From positions 2,482,482-2,546,481 of the forward strand of contig NZ_FSRA01000001.1 in the NCBI RefSeq assembly GCF_900129465.1: 64,000 nucleotides of DNA, written 5' to 3'. Source of the DNA: Chitinophaga niabensis (lineage in GTDB: Bacteria > Bacteroidota > Bacteroidia > Chitinophagales > Chitinophagaceae). Below the pieces are notes generated by a model. It searched no databases and had not been told where the DNA came from. It worked only from the letters and a program-made list of their open reading frames with translations. The position numbers and the translations under genes are program-made. Positions 34,153 through 43,472 of this stretch are shown one piece after another (the stretch's first letter is position 1; each line of letters begins with the position of its first letter).

Positions 34153-34965
34153 ATGAAAGTAATCACCGCAGGCCTTTTGATCCTGCTTTTCGCACAATGT
34201 AAAAAGAGCAGTCCGGGAACCCCACCGGCAACAGATTCCACGGCAAGGCTTGCTGAAGGCCGTTATCTTTTCCGTACGCAGTATGTAAAGTGCGGGGCAG
34301 ACAGTATTGCCTTTGCATTAGGGCTGTTTTCCAATTATGAAACAATAGGTTTCAGAAGTTTCACTAAACAGGAACTGCCGGACATGAAAGAGGCGGAAGA
34401 TTTCATATGGCATCTGCAACCGGTATACCAGTACATAGCATTTGATCCGAACAAAAGACCGGAAGAATATGGTTTACTGGGATACCGGATCTACAAAGTA
34501 TTTCCGGATGGAGTTTCCTGTTACTTTATAGGCATGATCCGGCCTTCTAACGGCCAGAATGATATATCAGATGATTCAGGGCCTAATCAAAGGCTGCAAC
34601 GCATCCCTATCGACGAGGTCCCTACGCAGCTGATCGGCATTGGCGAGCCATTGAGTTTCCCTCCGGGGTATAATGAAAATAACCACCCCGGCCATTTTGA
34701 TGAGTTTTCGGCCATCTTTGACCTGAACAGAACCGCCAGCGGTAATTTCAAGCTGCTTAATAACAGGCGGGAACACGTTTTTCATAACTGGGGCACAGCA
34801 TGGAAACTAACCACTACCAATAACTGGGCAAACAATATCTGTGACCGCGCGCAGATACCACTTTGGAGGCCCAATGGGAATACCCCCTGCAACTTCGTGA
34901 ACGAGGATAATGATAACTTCAGGAGATGTTACATCGATGAATTCAATTTTGAGAAAGTGGACTAA
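34153..34965 (+). CDS. Hypothetical lipoprotein
   Basis: 270 residues from ATG 34153, which opens a lipoprotein signal (MKVITAGLLILLFAQC); the frame begins earlier inside the preceding gene. The mature protein contains four further Cys (YVKCGAD, SCYF, NICDR, PCNF) that may form disulfides, and an RRCYIDEFNF end. No family recognised. Its stop overlaps by 4 bases the stop of the convergent lysozyme-like gene. Confidence 0.7.
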   Translation: MKVITAGLLILLFAQCKKSSPGTPPATDSTARLAEGRYLFRTQYVKCGADSIAFALGLFSNYETIGFRSFTKQELPDMKEAEDFIWHLQPVYQYIAFDPNKRPEEYGLLGYRIYKVFPDGVSCYFIGMIRPSNGQNDISDDSGPNQRLQRIPIDEVPTQLIGIGEPLSFPPGYNENNHPGHFDEFSAIFDLNRTASGNFKLLNNRREHVFHNWGTAWKLTTTNNWANNICDRAQIPLWRPNGNTPCNFVNEDNDNFRRCYIDEFNFEKVD

Positions 34966-36017
34966 GGATGTGCTGCCCTGTAGGTAGTGAATGCACCCTG
35001 GCTCAGGTTCCTGCGCGCGGTCAGCACCGCTGCCACAGCAGGGTCTGTATCAGGCAGTAACCTCCTGTTCTCAATGATGGCACCAGGCACTTCAAATCGC
35101 TTCACCACTTCATCGCTTGCCGTATCTACAGACGTTCTGGGATTGATTAACGTATTGTATACACCGGGAAAGCGGCCCTGTAATTCTGTAACCAGGTAAT
35201 CTATTTGCGCATCCATATTAAAAAGGATGTTCGCGCCCTGCGTCATGCCGCAATACTGGTGTTGAAACAAACCGCTGCGGCGGGGTTCGGTGGTCCATTG
35301 CGCAATACCCACACCCGGGTCTTCAGGTCCTACTACGCCACGGGTCCCGCGGTTCATGATCTGCTCTGGTGTAAAGTCGTGTACCGCACCATCAGATCCC
35401 CTTGCCCGCATAGGTGTGCCGGGCAAACTGCTTTCTATGTTATTAGGGATCACGCCGGATTCCGCACGAAGGTTTCCCACCATCCCCGCTGCACCATTCA
35501 CCGGGAAGTGATATTCATTGATAAGCCTTTCCATAGCATACAATACCGGGTTTGCGATGGTGCGCTGCTCCCAGCTGAGGATAGGCCCCCTGGAGGCAAC
35601 ATGCGTTGCCAGTGTCTGCACTCTGGGGTCTGCAATGGTCACATCCGTGAGAATGCAGAGCAAAGGATCTTCCCGGCTACCATCAAATTCCCGGGAAAAA
35701 AGCGCCCGCTCGCAAAAGATAGACGCCGCCATCAATTCCGCATTCCGGGTAGGGTTATTGGTAAGGGGATCTATGCCTACAAATCCGCAGGACGACCAGA
35801 CCTCCACACTACGCCATTCAGAAGCGGTTAAAGGGCCGCTCAGTGCATTACCCGCAGGCGCCGTTGCAGTTTGCGTAGCAGCCTGCCGCTGAATAACAGG
35901 CGGAGCACTGAAGAAATTATTAACACCACTGTTGAGGGGTGGAAAAAAGGAATTAGAGGAAACCGGGGTCTGCACAGCAGGGTCAGTTCTGCGCTGTGTT
36001 TTTTTTGGGGTAGCCAT
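34962..36017 (-). CDS. Phage-tail-lysozyme-domain protein with FF/IQRQ leader
   Basis: 351 residues from ATG 36017; the frame continues 123 codons upstream but that part overlaps the divergent crp-like gene. Residues about 190-340 match the phage tail lysozyme domain: NGAAGMVGNLRAESGVIPN (catalytic Glu), then VGIAQWTTEPRR. The N-terminus has NSFFPPL, NNFFSAPPVIQRQ, a short-motif pattern like the FF...FF...IQ leader of DUF4157-type proteins associated with contractile injection systems. No phage or injection-system genes are nearby, so it is an orphan. No signal peptide. Confidence 0.8.
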   Translation of the reverse strand: MATPKKTQRRTDPAVQTPVSSNSFFPPLNSGVNNFFSAPPVIQRQAATQTATAPAGNALSGPLTASEWRSVEVWSSCGFVGIDPLTNNPTRNAELMAASIFCERALFSREFDGSREDPLLCILTDVTIADPRVQTLATHVASRGPILSWEQRTIANPVLYAMERLINEYHFPVNGAAGMVGNLRAESGVIPNNIESSLPGTPMRARGSDGAVHDFTPEQIMNRGTRGVVGPEDPGVGIAQWTTEPRRSGLFQHQYCGMTQGANILFNMDAQIDYLVTELQGRFPGVYNTLINPRTSVDTASDEVVKRFEVPGAIIENRRLLPDTDPAVAAVLTARRNLSQGAFTTYRAAHP

Positions 36018-36060
36018 AATAAGGAAGTTACTAAATTTAAACGTAAAAAGCAACGGCCTT

Positions 36061-36642
36061 ATGAAAACAGACCTTCTCCTGGAAAACATCAAAATGCACA
36101 TCAGCCTGGATAAAGAAGAGGCCGGATACTTCCTGGGCCTTATCAGGTCCAATACCATCAAAAGGAAAGGTTTTTTATTAAAACAGGGAGAGATCTGCCG
36201 GTACGAAAGCTTTATCACAAAAGGCTGCCTGCGGGTATATACGCTGGACAATAACGGCGTGGAACACGTGGTGATGTTTGGCATAGAGAACTGGTGGGTC
36301 AGCGATCTTCGCAGTTTTCTGATGCAAACACCTGCACAATATATGATAGATGCCCTGGAGGATACGGAGGTGCTACAAATATCCAAACCCGATATCGATC
36401 AGTTATATGAAAAGGTCCCAAAATTTGAACGTTTCTTCAGGATCATTTTGCAGAATGCTTTTGTAGCCCACCAGCAACGGATAGAACAGAACCTTTCCTT
36501 CTCTGCGGAAGAGCGTTACCACTTTTTTACGGATAAATACCCCCATATGGACCAGCGCATCCCACAAAAGCAAATAGCATCCTACCTGGGTATTACCCCT
36601 GTTTTCCTGAGTATGCTCAGGAGAAAACAACTAAAAAAATAA
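36061..36642 (+). CDS. Crp/Fnr-family transcriptional regulator
   Basis: 193 residues from ATG 36061 (an upstream extension of the frame would lie inside the divergent gene). Cyclic-nucleotide-binding-like beta-roll (residues 20-115: FLLKQGEICRYESFITKGCL then VMFGIENWW) and a C-terminal winged helix (IPQKQIASYLGITPVFLSML). No Fe-S cysteines, so not a true FNR. Typical small Crp-like regulator of Bacteroidota. Divergent from the lysozyme-like gene with 43 bases between starts. Confidence 0.9.
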   Translation: MKTDLLLENIKMHISLDKEEAGYFLGLIRSNTIKRKGFLLKQGEICRYESFITKGCLRVYTLDNNGVEHVVMFGIENWWVSDLRSFLMQTPAQYMIDALEDTEVLQISKPDIDQLYEKVPKFERFFRIILQNAFVAHQQRIEQNLSFSAEERYHFFTDKYPHMDQRIPQKQIASYLGITPVFLSMLRRKQLKK

Positions 36643-36687
36643 ACTGGTTTAATTTCCGGCACAACAGGAATCAGTTGCTTTGCAGGT

Positions 36688-37146
36688 ATGAAACTATTGC
36701 AGGCAACAGCTTTACTGTTATTAATTTCCTCCTGCTCCCAACAGGGGAACAACAAAAGGATCATAGAACGGTATTATAACGAAGTATGGAACGAAGGAAA
36801 ACTGGCGGTATTGGATGAACTCTTAAGCAAAGATTATATCAATCATACACCCAGCACCCCTAATCCACCACCCGGCCCTGATGGGTTAAAACCCATCATT
36901 AAAGCTATCAGGAAAGGCTTCCCGGACCTCCACTACGAAATAAAGGATATCATCGTTACAGAAGGCAAAGCCGTTGCCCGGGTGGTGATGACCGGCACAC
37001 AAACGGATACGCTGTTTGGCATGCCACCTACCGGAAGAAAGATCAGCGTTAACCAGATCAATATCGAACAGATAGAGAACGGAAAGATCACGCAGCATTG
37101 GCGGGTAACAGATGAGTTAACGATGATGAAGCAATTGGGGAAATAA
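36688..37146 (+). CDS. SnoaL-like / ester-cyclase-type lipoprotein
   Basis: 152 residues with a lipoprotein-like signal (MKLLQATALLLLISSC). The mature part IIERYYNEVWNEGKLAVLDE, DYINHTPSTPNPPPGPDGL, FPDLHYEIKDIIVTEGKAVA and QINIEQIENGKITQHWRVTD is the SnoaL-like polyketide-cyclase/ester-cyclase pattern (NTF2 fold). Same direction as the crp-like gene, 45 bases after it. Confidence 0.87.
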   Translation: MKLLQATALLLLISSCSQQGNNKRIIERYYNEVWNEGKLAVLDELLSKDYINHTPSTPNPPPGPDGLKPIIKAIRKGFPDLHYEIKDIIVTEGKAVARVVMTGTQTDTLFGMPPTGRKISVNQINIEQIENGKITQHWRVTDELTMMKQLGK

Positions 37147-37148
37147 GA

Positions 37149-37898
37149 TCATTTCCGCGACAACACATCCAGCACATCCCTCCTTCTCCTGCGGGACACT
37201 ACGGCATTACTGCCATCGCTCAGCCATAACAAACCTTCCTTATCCAGCTTCTCCACGTAATGCATATTCACGAGATAGGATTTATGTACCCGCATAAATC
37301 CATGGTCCGTTAGTATCTCTTCAAAATCTTTCAGCGTTCTGGATACGATCAGCGGTTTATGATTGATGAAATAAAAGTGTGTGTAATTATCATCTCCCTC
37401 ACACCTCAGGATATCCGCCGGATCGTAGAAGAAAACACCCTCCATTGTGCTCAGGGCCAGCTTAAAGGAGGCCGCATCTTTTTGCTGCAGGTTACTGATC
37501 AGGTTATCCACCAGCCGGCCCTGCTCCCTGGGTTGCAGGTTCTGGCGCACGATATGACGGTTGATGGCATTCTGCAGATCAGGTATGTCTATGGGTTTGA
37601 GCAGGTAATCCAGCGCACTGAAGCGGATGGCTTTAATGGCGTACTTATCGTAAGCAGTGGTGAAGATCACATCAAAATCCCAGTTACCGATCCTGTTCAG
37701 CAGATCGAACCCGTTCATGTGCGGCATTTCAATATCCAGCATCAGCAGGCTTGGTTTGAATACAGGTATGATATCCCTGGCTGCTTCCGGCGACAGGCAG
37801 ATCTTAATCTCTTTCTGACCGGAGATGTGTTTTTCAATCAGCAGGTGAAGGATATTCCCGGCAGATGGCTCATCGTCTACGATCAATATTCTTATCAT
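37149..37898 (-). CDS. LytTR-family response regulator
   Basis: 249 residues. Receiver domain (1-115) with ILIVDDEPSA, phosphoacceptor Asp55 in LLMLDIEMPHMNG, Thr in FTTAYDKYA and Lys in DYLLKPID. LytTR DNA-binding domain (about 145-245) with LRCEGDDNYTHFYF and FMRVHKSYLVNMHYVEK. Its ATG overlaps the stop of the upstream sensor kinase gene by 4 bases, so the two form one two-component system. Confidence 0.95.
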   Translation of the reverse strand: MIRILIVDDEPSAGNILHLLIEKHISGQKEIKICLSPEAARDIIPVFKPSLLMLDIEMPHMNGFDLLNRIGNWDFDVIFTTAYDKYAIKAIRFSALDYLLKPIDIPDLQNAINRHIVRQNLQPREQGRLVDNLISNLQQKDAASFKLALSTMEGVFFYDPADILRCEGDDNYTHFYFINHKPLIVSRTLKDFEEILTDHGFMRVHKSYLVNMHYVEKLDKEGLLWLSDGSNAVVSRRRRRDVLDVLSRK

Positions 37899-40800
37899 AT
37901 CTCTGTGTTTTCAGGGTATGAAATAACAATGCGTACAATGGTGCCTCCTTCTTTACCATCTGTTATTTCGAGGAAGGCATTATCTATATTCTCAATCCTT
38001 TGTTGTGCCAGCGCTATTCCTTTGGAGTCCGTATGCCGGAAACCTATCTTCCGGGCCTTAATGGCAATCGCTTTTTCCCGTCCTATACCATTATCGCTGA
38101 TCAGGCAAACCAGCCTGCCATTATCTTCTTCAAAATTAACGCTTAATCGCTTCTCTCCTTCTTTCTGCAGTAAACCATGCCAGATGGCATTTTCAATGAA
38201 GGGCTGGATCAGTAAGGAAGGGAACAGGGTGCTGTCTGCATCTATCCGTTCATCTGCCTGCACGGTATAATGAAATGAATTTTTGAAACGCAGGGATTCC
38301 AGTTCCAGGTACAGCCGGCACATCTCTATCTCATTGCTGAGTGGTACCATGTTCTTTTCAGACATGTTCAGCACCATCCGCAATAGTTTCGAAAACTTGG
38401 CCAGGTATTTATAAGAAGCCGTATAATCCTCCGTTACGATCAATTCCTGGATAGCATTCAGGCAATTGAATATAAAATGCGGATTCATCTGCGCACGTAA
38501 AGCCTGCCCTTTTAATTCTGCCATTTGCTGGCGGATCAGGGCCTTGCTTTTAACGGTTTGGATCCTCCGCCAAAAGAGATACAGCACCAGGGCCGTCACT
38601 GCAGCTGCCGCCAGGATGCGGAACCACCAGGTCTGCCACCAGGGAGCAAGGATGCGAAAGGAACTGCTGGCTTCATTTGCAGAACGTTTACCACTGAAAT
38701 CGATCGCTCTTACTTTGAAGGTATATGATCCGGGCGCCAGGTTATTATATTTTGTGGAATGCATGTATCCTGCGGATACCCAATGCTTATCTACACCCTC
38801 CATCCGGTATTCATAACGGGTATAGGAAGGATTCAGGTAGGAAAGCGCTGCAAAATCAAAAGAGGCTTCATTGTCTGTATAAGGAAGTACCGCAGCAGCA
38901 GCTCTCGTAATAACCACAGGGAACGAAGGGGAAATATAATGCAGGCTATCAGGATGAAAACGGATAAAACCATTATCAACACCTGTTAAAAGCTCTCCTC
39001 CCGCTGCCAGTGTAAGCGGGCTGTACAGATCAGAGAAATTCAATCCTTTTATACGGTTGAAATTGTCTATGATCCTGCCATCCGGGCTGATCTGTGTAAG
39101 GCCCTTGAAGCTGGCGGCCCAAATGTTCCCGGCCTTGTCCGTCTGAAGGGAATAGATATTATTCTCCGGCAAACCTTCCCTGGTAGTGATACGGGAGATA
39201 GCATGGCCATCAGCTGCACAACGGATAATACCACCTGCATAGCTGGCCAGCCAGAGCATCCCGTTTTTATCTTTAACTATATCATTGATCAGCGAAGGTT
39301 CTACTGAAATATTTTTGAACTTTTTACTATTGAGATCATAAGCATACCAGCCCTTTTCAAAAGTACCTATCCATAGTTTATTTTGCGCTTTGTCAAAATA
39401 CAGGGAGGTAGGCAGCCTGCTATTGAAATTATCTGCCGGCGTGATCTTACGGCTGGTCTTCTTTTGCACATTATAACAATAAAGCCCGTCGTTGAAGCAG
39501 GCAAACCAGAGATTGCCTTCGCTATCTTCTGCCATATCTGTGAACAAACGGTTCTTTTGATCTGCAAGAAAAGCGGATACACTGAAACGGCGGGAAGCAC
39601 GGTCATAGTTAAAAGCATGCGCACCTGCCAGCACCCATAACATACTCCTGCTGTCCTCAAAGATCACAGAGCAGTGATCCAGCGGGATACCCTGCACCTG
39701 GCTGATGCGCTGTGTTTTCCCGGAACTGCTGTCCCTTATCAGCAAACTACCGCTGGCAGGGGAACTGATGAAATACACGCCGTTACTGTGAAACACGGTA
39801 TGGATAGCATGCTCTGTTCTGTACAGATCATTCTCCGGAGAAGGTGGTCTTTTGAAAGCAGGTAATACCTCCGTAAAAGGAAACAGGTTCATGGCAGGAT
39901 TGAACTTACCGATCCCGTTACTGGTGCCGGCCCATACAAGGCCTGAGCGATCGCGGTAAACTGTGCGTACCATCCCATCCGGCAGGGAATAAGGATCGTC
40001 CGGCCGGTGTTTTATCAGCATGGTTTCCCCGGTTAAGGTATTCACTTCTATCACATCCTTTCCCGCCGGCAGCCAACGTTCATACTGTGTTTGAACCGGC
40101 TGATAAAAGCCCTGCCGGGTAGATGGAATAGCCGTCCAGGGGAGATCTCTTTTTGTGCCATCCTTCAATGATCCGATCTGCAGGGTGTTAGCAGGGTTCT
40201 GAATGAAATAGTAATGCGTTCCTCCTGTTTCTAACTGAATAAAATGATCTGCTTCATAACTTTTATGAGGAATGAATTCACCCGTAGTAGTGATATAACT
40301 GAACAAGCCAACGGAAGTACCCAGCCACAGTTCATTGTCCGACTTATACCAGATCTTCCGGATGCTGTTGTACTTTTTACGGCGGTGTGGAAATGTATCG
40401 GCGATGTATTTCTTCCAGGGCAGAAATACAAATACCTGTCTGCTGATATCATAGTAACAAAGGTCCTGCACGTCTGCCGCTATCCAGACCCTGTTCTGCT
40501 GATCGATATACGTATCCCAGATCAGATCGCTGGGAATGCTGTTGCCATTTTCCGGCAGGAAAACAATATTGCTGTCCCTTTCCGGAACAATCACATTCAG
40601 GCCGCTTTGCGTGGCCACCCATAACCTTCCTGCTGCATCTTCTTCTATATCGTTAATAAACGGGCTGGACACAGAACGCCCGGGGATCCCGGGTTTGTAC
40701 GGAACGAAGGAATGACCGTCAAAACGGTTAAGCCCGTTCTCTGTACCTATCCACATAAATCCCTTCCTGTCCATCAGGAAACAGGTAACGCGGTTGTCCG

Positions 40801-40954
40801 ACAAACCATTGCCTTCGGTAAAATTTTCAAACTGGTAACCAGCCTGCGCTATGGCGCTGAGGGATGAGACCTGTATGATCCCCGTAAGTATATATAAGGT
40901 TAGACGGAACAATATCTGCAAAAATATAATAAAATAACCCGCTGCCATTGCCAT
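37895..40954 (-). CDS. LytS-like sensor kinase with two-component propeller
   Basis: 1019 residues from ATG 40954, chosen because a hydrophobic signal segment follows; the open frame begins 40 codons earlier at 41074. The periplasmic part is two 7-blade regulator propellers (repeated DRKGFMWIGTENGLNRFDG, GRLWVATQSGL, DKNGMLWLASYAGGI), then a Y_Y_Y domain (YRMEGVDKHWVSAG), one membrane helix (about residues 782-802), and a His_kinase domain with QMNPHFIFNCLNAIQELI (phospho-His) and an HATPase. Unlike one-piece hybrid sensors it uses the separate LytTR regulator. Ligand unknown. Confidence 0.93.
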   Translation of the reverse strand: MAMAAGYFIIFLQILFRLTLYILTGIIQVSSLSAIAQAGYQFENFTEGNGLSDNRVTCFLMDRKGFMWIGTENGLNRFDGHSFVPYKPGIPGRSVSSPFINDIEEDAAGRLWVATQSGLNVIVPERDSNIVFLPENGNSIPSDLIWDTYIDQQNRVWIAADVQDLCYYDISRQVFVFLPWKKYIADTFPHRRKKYNSIRKIWYKSDNELWLGTSVGLFSYITTTGEFIPHKSYEADHFIQLETGGTHYYFIQNPANTLQIGSLKDGTKRDLPWTAIPSTRQGFYQPVQTQYERWLPAGKDVIEVNTLTGETMLIKHRPDDPYSLPDGMVRTVYRDRSGLVWAGTSNGIGKFNPAMNLFPFTEVLPAFKRPPSPENDLYRTEHAIHTVFHSNGVYFISSPASGSLLIRDSSSGKTQRISQVQGIPLDHCSVIFEDSRSMLWVLAGAHAFNYDRASRRFSVSAFLADQKNRLFTDMAEDSEGNLWFACFNDGLYCYNVQKKTSRKITPADNFNSRLPTSLYFDKAQNKLWIGTFEKGWYAYDLNSKKFKNISVEPSLINDIVKDKNGMLWLASYAGGIIRCAADGHAISRITTREGLPENNIYSLQTDKAGNIWAASFKGLTQISPDGRIIDNFNRIKGLNFSDLYSPLTLAAGGELLTGVDNGFIRFHPDSLHYISPSFPVVITRAAAAVLPYTDNEASFDFAALSYLNPSYTRYEYRMEGVDKHWVSAGYMHSTKYNNLAPGSYTFKVRAIDFSGKRSANEASSSFRILAPWWQTWWFRILAAAAVTALVLYLFWRRIQTVKSKALIRQQMAELKGQALRAQMNPHFIFNCLNAIQELIVTEDYTASYKYLAKFSKLLRMVLNMSEKNMVPLSNEIEMCRLYLELESLRFKNSFHYTVQADERIDADSTLFPSLLIQPFIENAIWHGLLQKEGEKRLSVNFEEDNGRLVCLISDNGIGREKAIAIKARKIGFRHTDSKGIALAQQRIENIDNAFLEITDGKEGGTIVRIVISYPENTEI

Positions 40955-41057
40955 TTCCTCGGCATGGCATACCATTCCCTCATTCATCTGCCTAAACATA
41001 CCGCTCCATCGCTCATCCTTTCCGCTCTCTTTTCCAATACGCAGAAAGCGGGTATAC

Positions 41058-41073
41058 TGCCTAGCTTTAGGCA
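41058..41073. promoter_or_regulatory. Inverted repeat between the kinase and lectin genes
   Basis: TGCCTA-GCTT-TAGGCA, perfect 6-bp arms, between the divergent sensor kinase (start 40954) and lectin-like gene (start 41111). A candidate operator; no partner site recognised. Confidence 0.45.
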
Positions 41074-41110
41074 CAGAAAATTATTCTATTAACCCCAAAT
41101 CTTATTGGCT

Positions 41111-42094
41111 ATGACAGCATCAACTTATGCGCTGGAAAAACGGATCGACCTGTTTTCCGTTGTTGACCCCGACCCCAAAGCAGGCGCGCAATTCAGGATT
41201 GAAAGGATCGTTTCCTACGACAATGGAAGTACCTGGGTGGATAACTGGGTCCGCAACAACGTGGGCGTTTTTTCCTCCTCAATTGCCGCCTGTATAACCG
41301 GAGACAGCCTGGACACCTTCATTGTAGGTAAAGGCATGGACAATAAATTCTGGTTCGCCCGCCTGCAGGAATATTACGAGTTCAAAAATGTGGGCTTTTT
41401 CGCCATCGGCGCAGGCGTATTCCAGGGTAAACCTGCTATCTGCAGTTACAACAATTCCATTTCCCAATGGACGGCTGGTACGCCTAACAATTACAACACC
41501 AGTTACAACGGCGTGAAATTGCTGGTCTTTGGAAGAGGTAACGACTCCAAGATCTGGTGGGCCTATTCCAATAGCGGCGGCAACCATTTTGACATGGCCT
41601 GGGATGCCATAGGCACCAAACAGTTTGTTTCTTCCCCTGCCTGCTGCTGCTCCGCAGATGGAAAATTAGTGGCCGTTTTTGCAAAAGCCGCAGATAATAA
41701 ATTTTGGTGGACGTATTCCACCGATGGCGGCAATAGTTTCAACCCTGCATGGAAAGCCATCGGTACAGGTGTATTCACTTCCGCCCCTGCTGCCTGCTGT
41801 TCCGCCGATGGCAAACGCATCTATGTATTTGGCAAAGGCAACGATAACAAAATATGGTGGGCCTATGCTACCAATGGTGTGCAAAAGTGGGATATGGCCT
41901 GGGACCATATCGGCGAAGGTGTTTTCAAAACCATGCCCTCTGCTAACTGCTCCTGGGATGGCAAGATCATTCATGTGTTCGGAAAAGGGATGGACAACAA
42001 GATCTGGCAAGCCCGTACGCACGACTTTGGCGGCTTCTGGGATATTGCCTGGCGCGACATCAACGATAAGAAATTTCCGGACAGCGATCTCTAA
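41111..42094 (+). CDS. PLL-like beta-propeller lectin
   Basis: 327 residues from ATG 41111 (the frame opens at a TTG 6 bases earlier). From about residue 40 there are about five to six repeats of 50 residues with the order VF-x-x-x-x-D-N-K-x-W-W-x-Y-S, then DMAWDAIGTKQF, then SSPACC-S-A-D-G-K. The order and spacing match the PLL/tachylectin-like bacterial propeller lectins. No signal peptide, so cytoplasmic or released by lysis or a non-Sec route. The serine hydrolase gene starts 18 bases after it. Confidence 0.72.
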   Translation: MTASTYALEKRIDLFSVVDPDPKAGAQFRIERIVSYDNGSTWVDNWVRNNVGVFSSSIAACITGDSLDTFIVGKGMDNKFWFARLQEYYEFKNVGFFAIGAGVFQGKPAICSYNNSISQWTAGTPNNYNTSYNGVKLLVFGRGNDSKIWWAYSNSGGNHFDMAWDAIGTKQFVSSPACCCSADGKLVAVFAKAADNKFWWTYSTDGGNSFNPAWKAIGTGVFTSAPAACCSADGKRIYVFGKGNDNKIWWAYATNGVQKWDMAWDHIGEGVFKTMPSANCSWDGKIIHVFGKGMDNKIWQARTHDFGGFWDIAWRDINDKKFPDSDL

Positions 42095-42112
42095 TCTCAA
42101 AAATCCACCATC

Positions 42113-43327
42113 ATGGGAGACATTGTAAAAATCCAAAAAGCACTGGATGATAAAGCAAAAGCAGTGCTCAGCAAATATAAACTACCCAATATTGCAGGCG
42201 TGATCGTAAGGGATAACGGCAACACCGTTATGCATACCGTACAAGGCGTGAAGGACAATAGCCTGAGCCTTACCACCGCCAGCAACAAAGCAACAGCATC
42301 TTCCTACTTTAACGTAGGCTCTATTTCGAAACCCATCACCGGCTTCTTAATTTCCTGCCTCATCAAAAAAGGCATCCTGAGCTGGGATACAAAAATTAAA
42401 GACATCTTCCCGGAGTTTTCTTCAAAACCTTTCAGGGATCGCTGTGGTATGAACAGCACATTCCTGGACACAAAGATATTGGAATTGCTTTCTCACACTT
42501 CCGGCATGAACGGCTATTATTACGACCAGGAGAATAACAATAATACTGCCACCCGCGATACTGACCCCTTCCGGCATATCCAGGACCTTGGCCTTAACGC
42601 CGGTGGCAATAGCCGGGATAAAGAATGGAAGAATTACGGCGCTATGATCTATCTCCGCTATTTGTACACCATCCTGAGCCTGAAGAAAAAGAAGTACCTG
42701 TTCAGCAGTCCAAAAAACCTGGGGTACCAGAACACCGCAACAAGTGGTTATGGCAGCACCGCTACTATCTGTGCATCTATGGCAGAAAGGAAAACAGGTA
42801 AAAGCTGGGAACAGATCATGAACGAATTGCTGGTTGATCCGCTCGGCAATAAACTGCAGATCACGCATGGCCCTTTACCCGGTGGTATGCAATTCCATGG
42901 ATATGACCCTGCTTCAGGCAAGTATACTCCCTTCCTCCCTTACAATAACGACCTGGCTGCCTATAGCAGCAAATTTGTGGTGGGTGGGGTTCACTGTACG
43001 GTATTGGGCATGGCGCAATTCATCAAATACAATTTACGCGCAATCAATTCCTCCGCCATCTTTGATGTGGCACAGTACCAGATGCCGGTTACCAATGTAG
43101 CCAGAGGCGGGCTTTTCCTGGGAGGAGGCGCCCAGAATGAACCACTTAACCACAATGGCGCAACCGGTGCCAGCCTGGCTAACCTGTATATCTACCCGCA
43201 TAGCGGCAGAGGCTTCAGCGTGATGATGAACTGCGGCGGCGGGCCTGCCGGTGCAGATGCCGGGGTAGCTATGGGCGAAATGATGCAGGAGCTACAGAAT
43301 ATTCATACCAACTGGGAAACCATATAA
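42113..43327 (+). CDS. Serine hydrolase of the beta-lactamase/PBP family
   Basis: 404 residues. The S-x-x-K motif is SISK (about residues 68-71, in YFNVGSISKPITGFLISCLI), SGYGST is a candidate for the Y-x-N/S position, and HNGATG near residue 345 stands at the K/H-T/N-G position. This is the class-C-like beta-lactamase/esterase/D-aminopeptidase group. No signal peptide, like the lectin gene before it; the pair looks like one operon of non-Sec proteins. Ends at a terminator. Confidence 0.85.
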   Translation: MGDIVKIQKALDDKAKAVLSKYKLPNIAGVIVRDNGNTVMHTVQGVKDNSLSLTTASNKATASSYFNVGSISKPITGFLISCLIKKGILSWDTKIKDIFPEFSSKPFRDRCGMNSTFLDTKILELLSHTSGMNGYYYDQENNNNTATRDTDPFRHIQDLGLNAGGNSRDKEWKNYGAMIYLRYLYTILSLKKKKYLFSSPKNLGYQNTATSGYGSTATICASMAERKTGKSWEQIMNELLVDPLGNKLQITHGPLPGGMQFHGYDPASGKYTPFLPYNNDLAAYSSKFVVGGVHCTVLGMAQFIKYNLRAINSSAIFDVAQYQMPVTNVARGGLFLGGGAQNEPLNHNGATGASLANLYIYPHSGRGFSVMMNCGGGPAGADAGVAMGEMMQELQNIHTNWETI

Positions 43328-43347
43328 ACACCTGCAGATCCAGACAT

Positions 43348-43386
43348 AAGGCAGGGTGGAGCAGCAACCACCTTGCCTTTTTTTAT
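43348..43386 (+). terminator. Terminator of the lectin/hydrolase operon
   Basis: AAGGCAGGGTGG (43348-43359) pairs with CCACCTTGCCTT (43368-43379) with one G-T wobble, followed by T7. Confidence 0.88.
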
Positions 43387-43433
43387 CAAAAGTACATAAG
43401 GGGCAATCCGGTACAAAACAAGGCCGCCGCTTT

Positions 43434-43472
43434 TGCCGCAATATGCCGGAAAAAGTTTTCCCTGATGCGGCA
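43434..43472. other. Nested hairpin before the repeat tract
   Basis: Outer arms TGCCGCA (43434-43440) / TGCGGCA (43466-43472) and inner arms GGAAAA (43448-43453) / TTTTCC (43456-43461), all perfect. It abuts the period-11 repeats starting at 43473. No T-tract follows, so a terminator is less likely. Confidence 0.6.

Noticed and set aside
36018-36386. N-terminal extension of the lysozyme-like gene
   Set aside because: It overlaps the divergent Crp/Fnr gene and its composition is unlike the rest; ATG 36017 begins a sensible protein.
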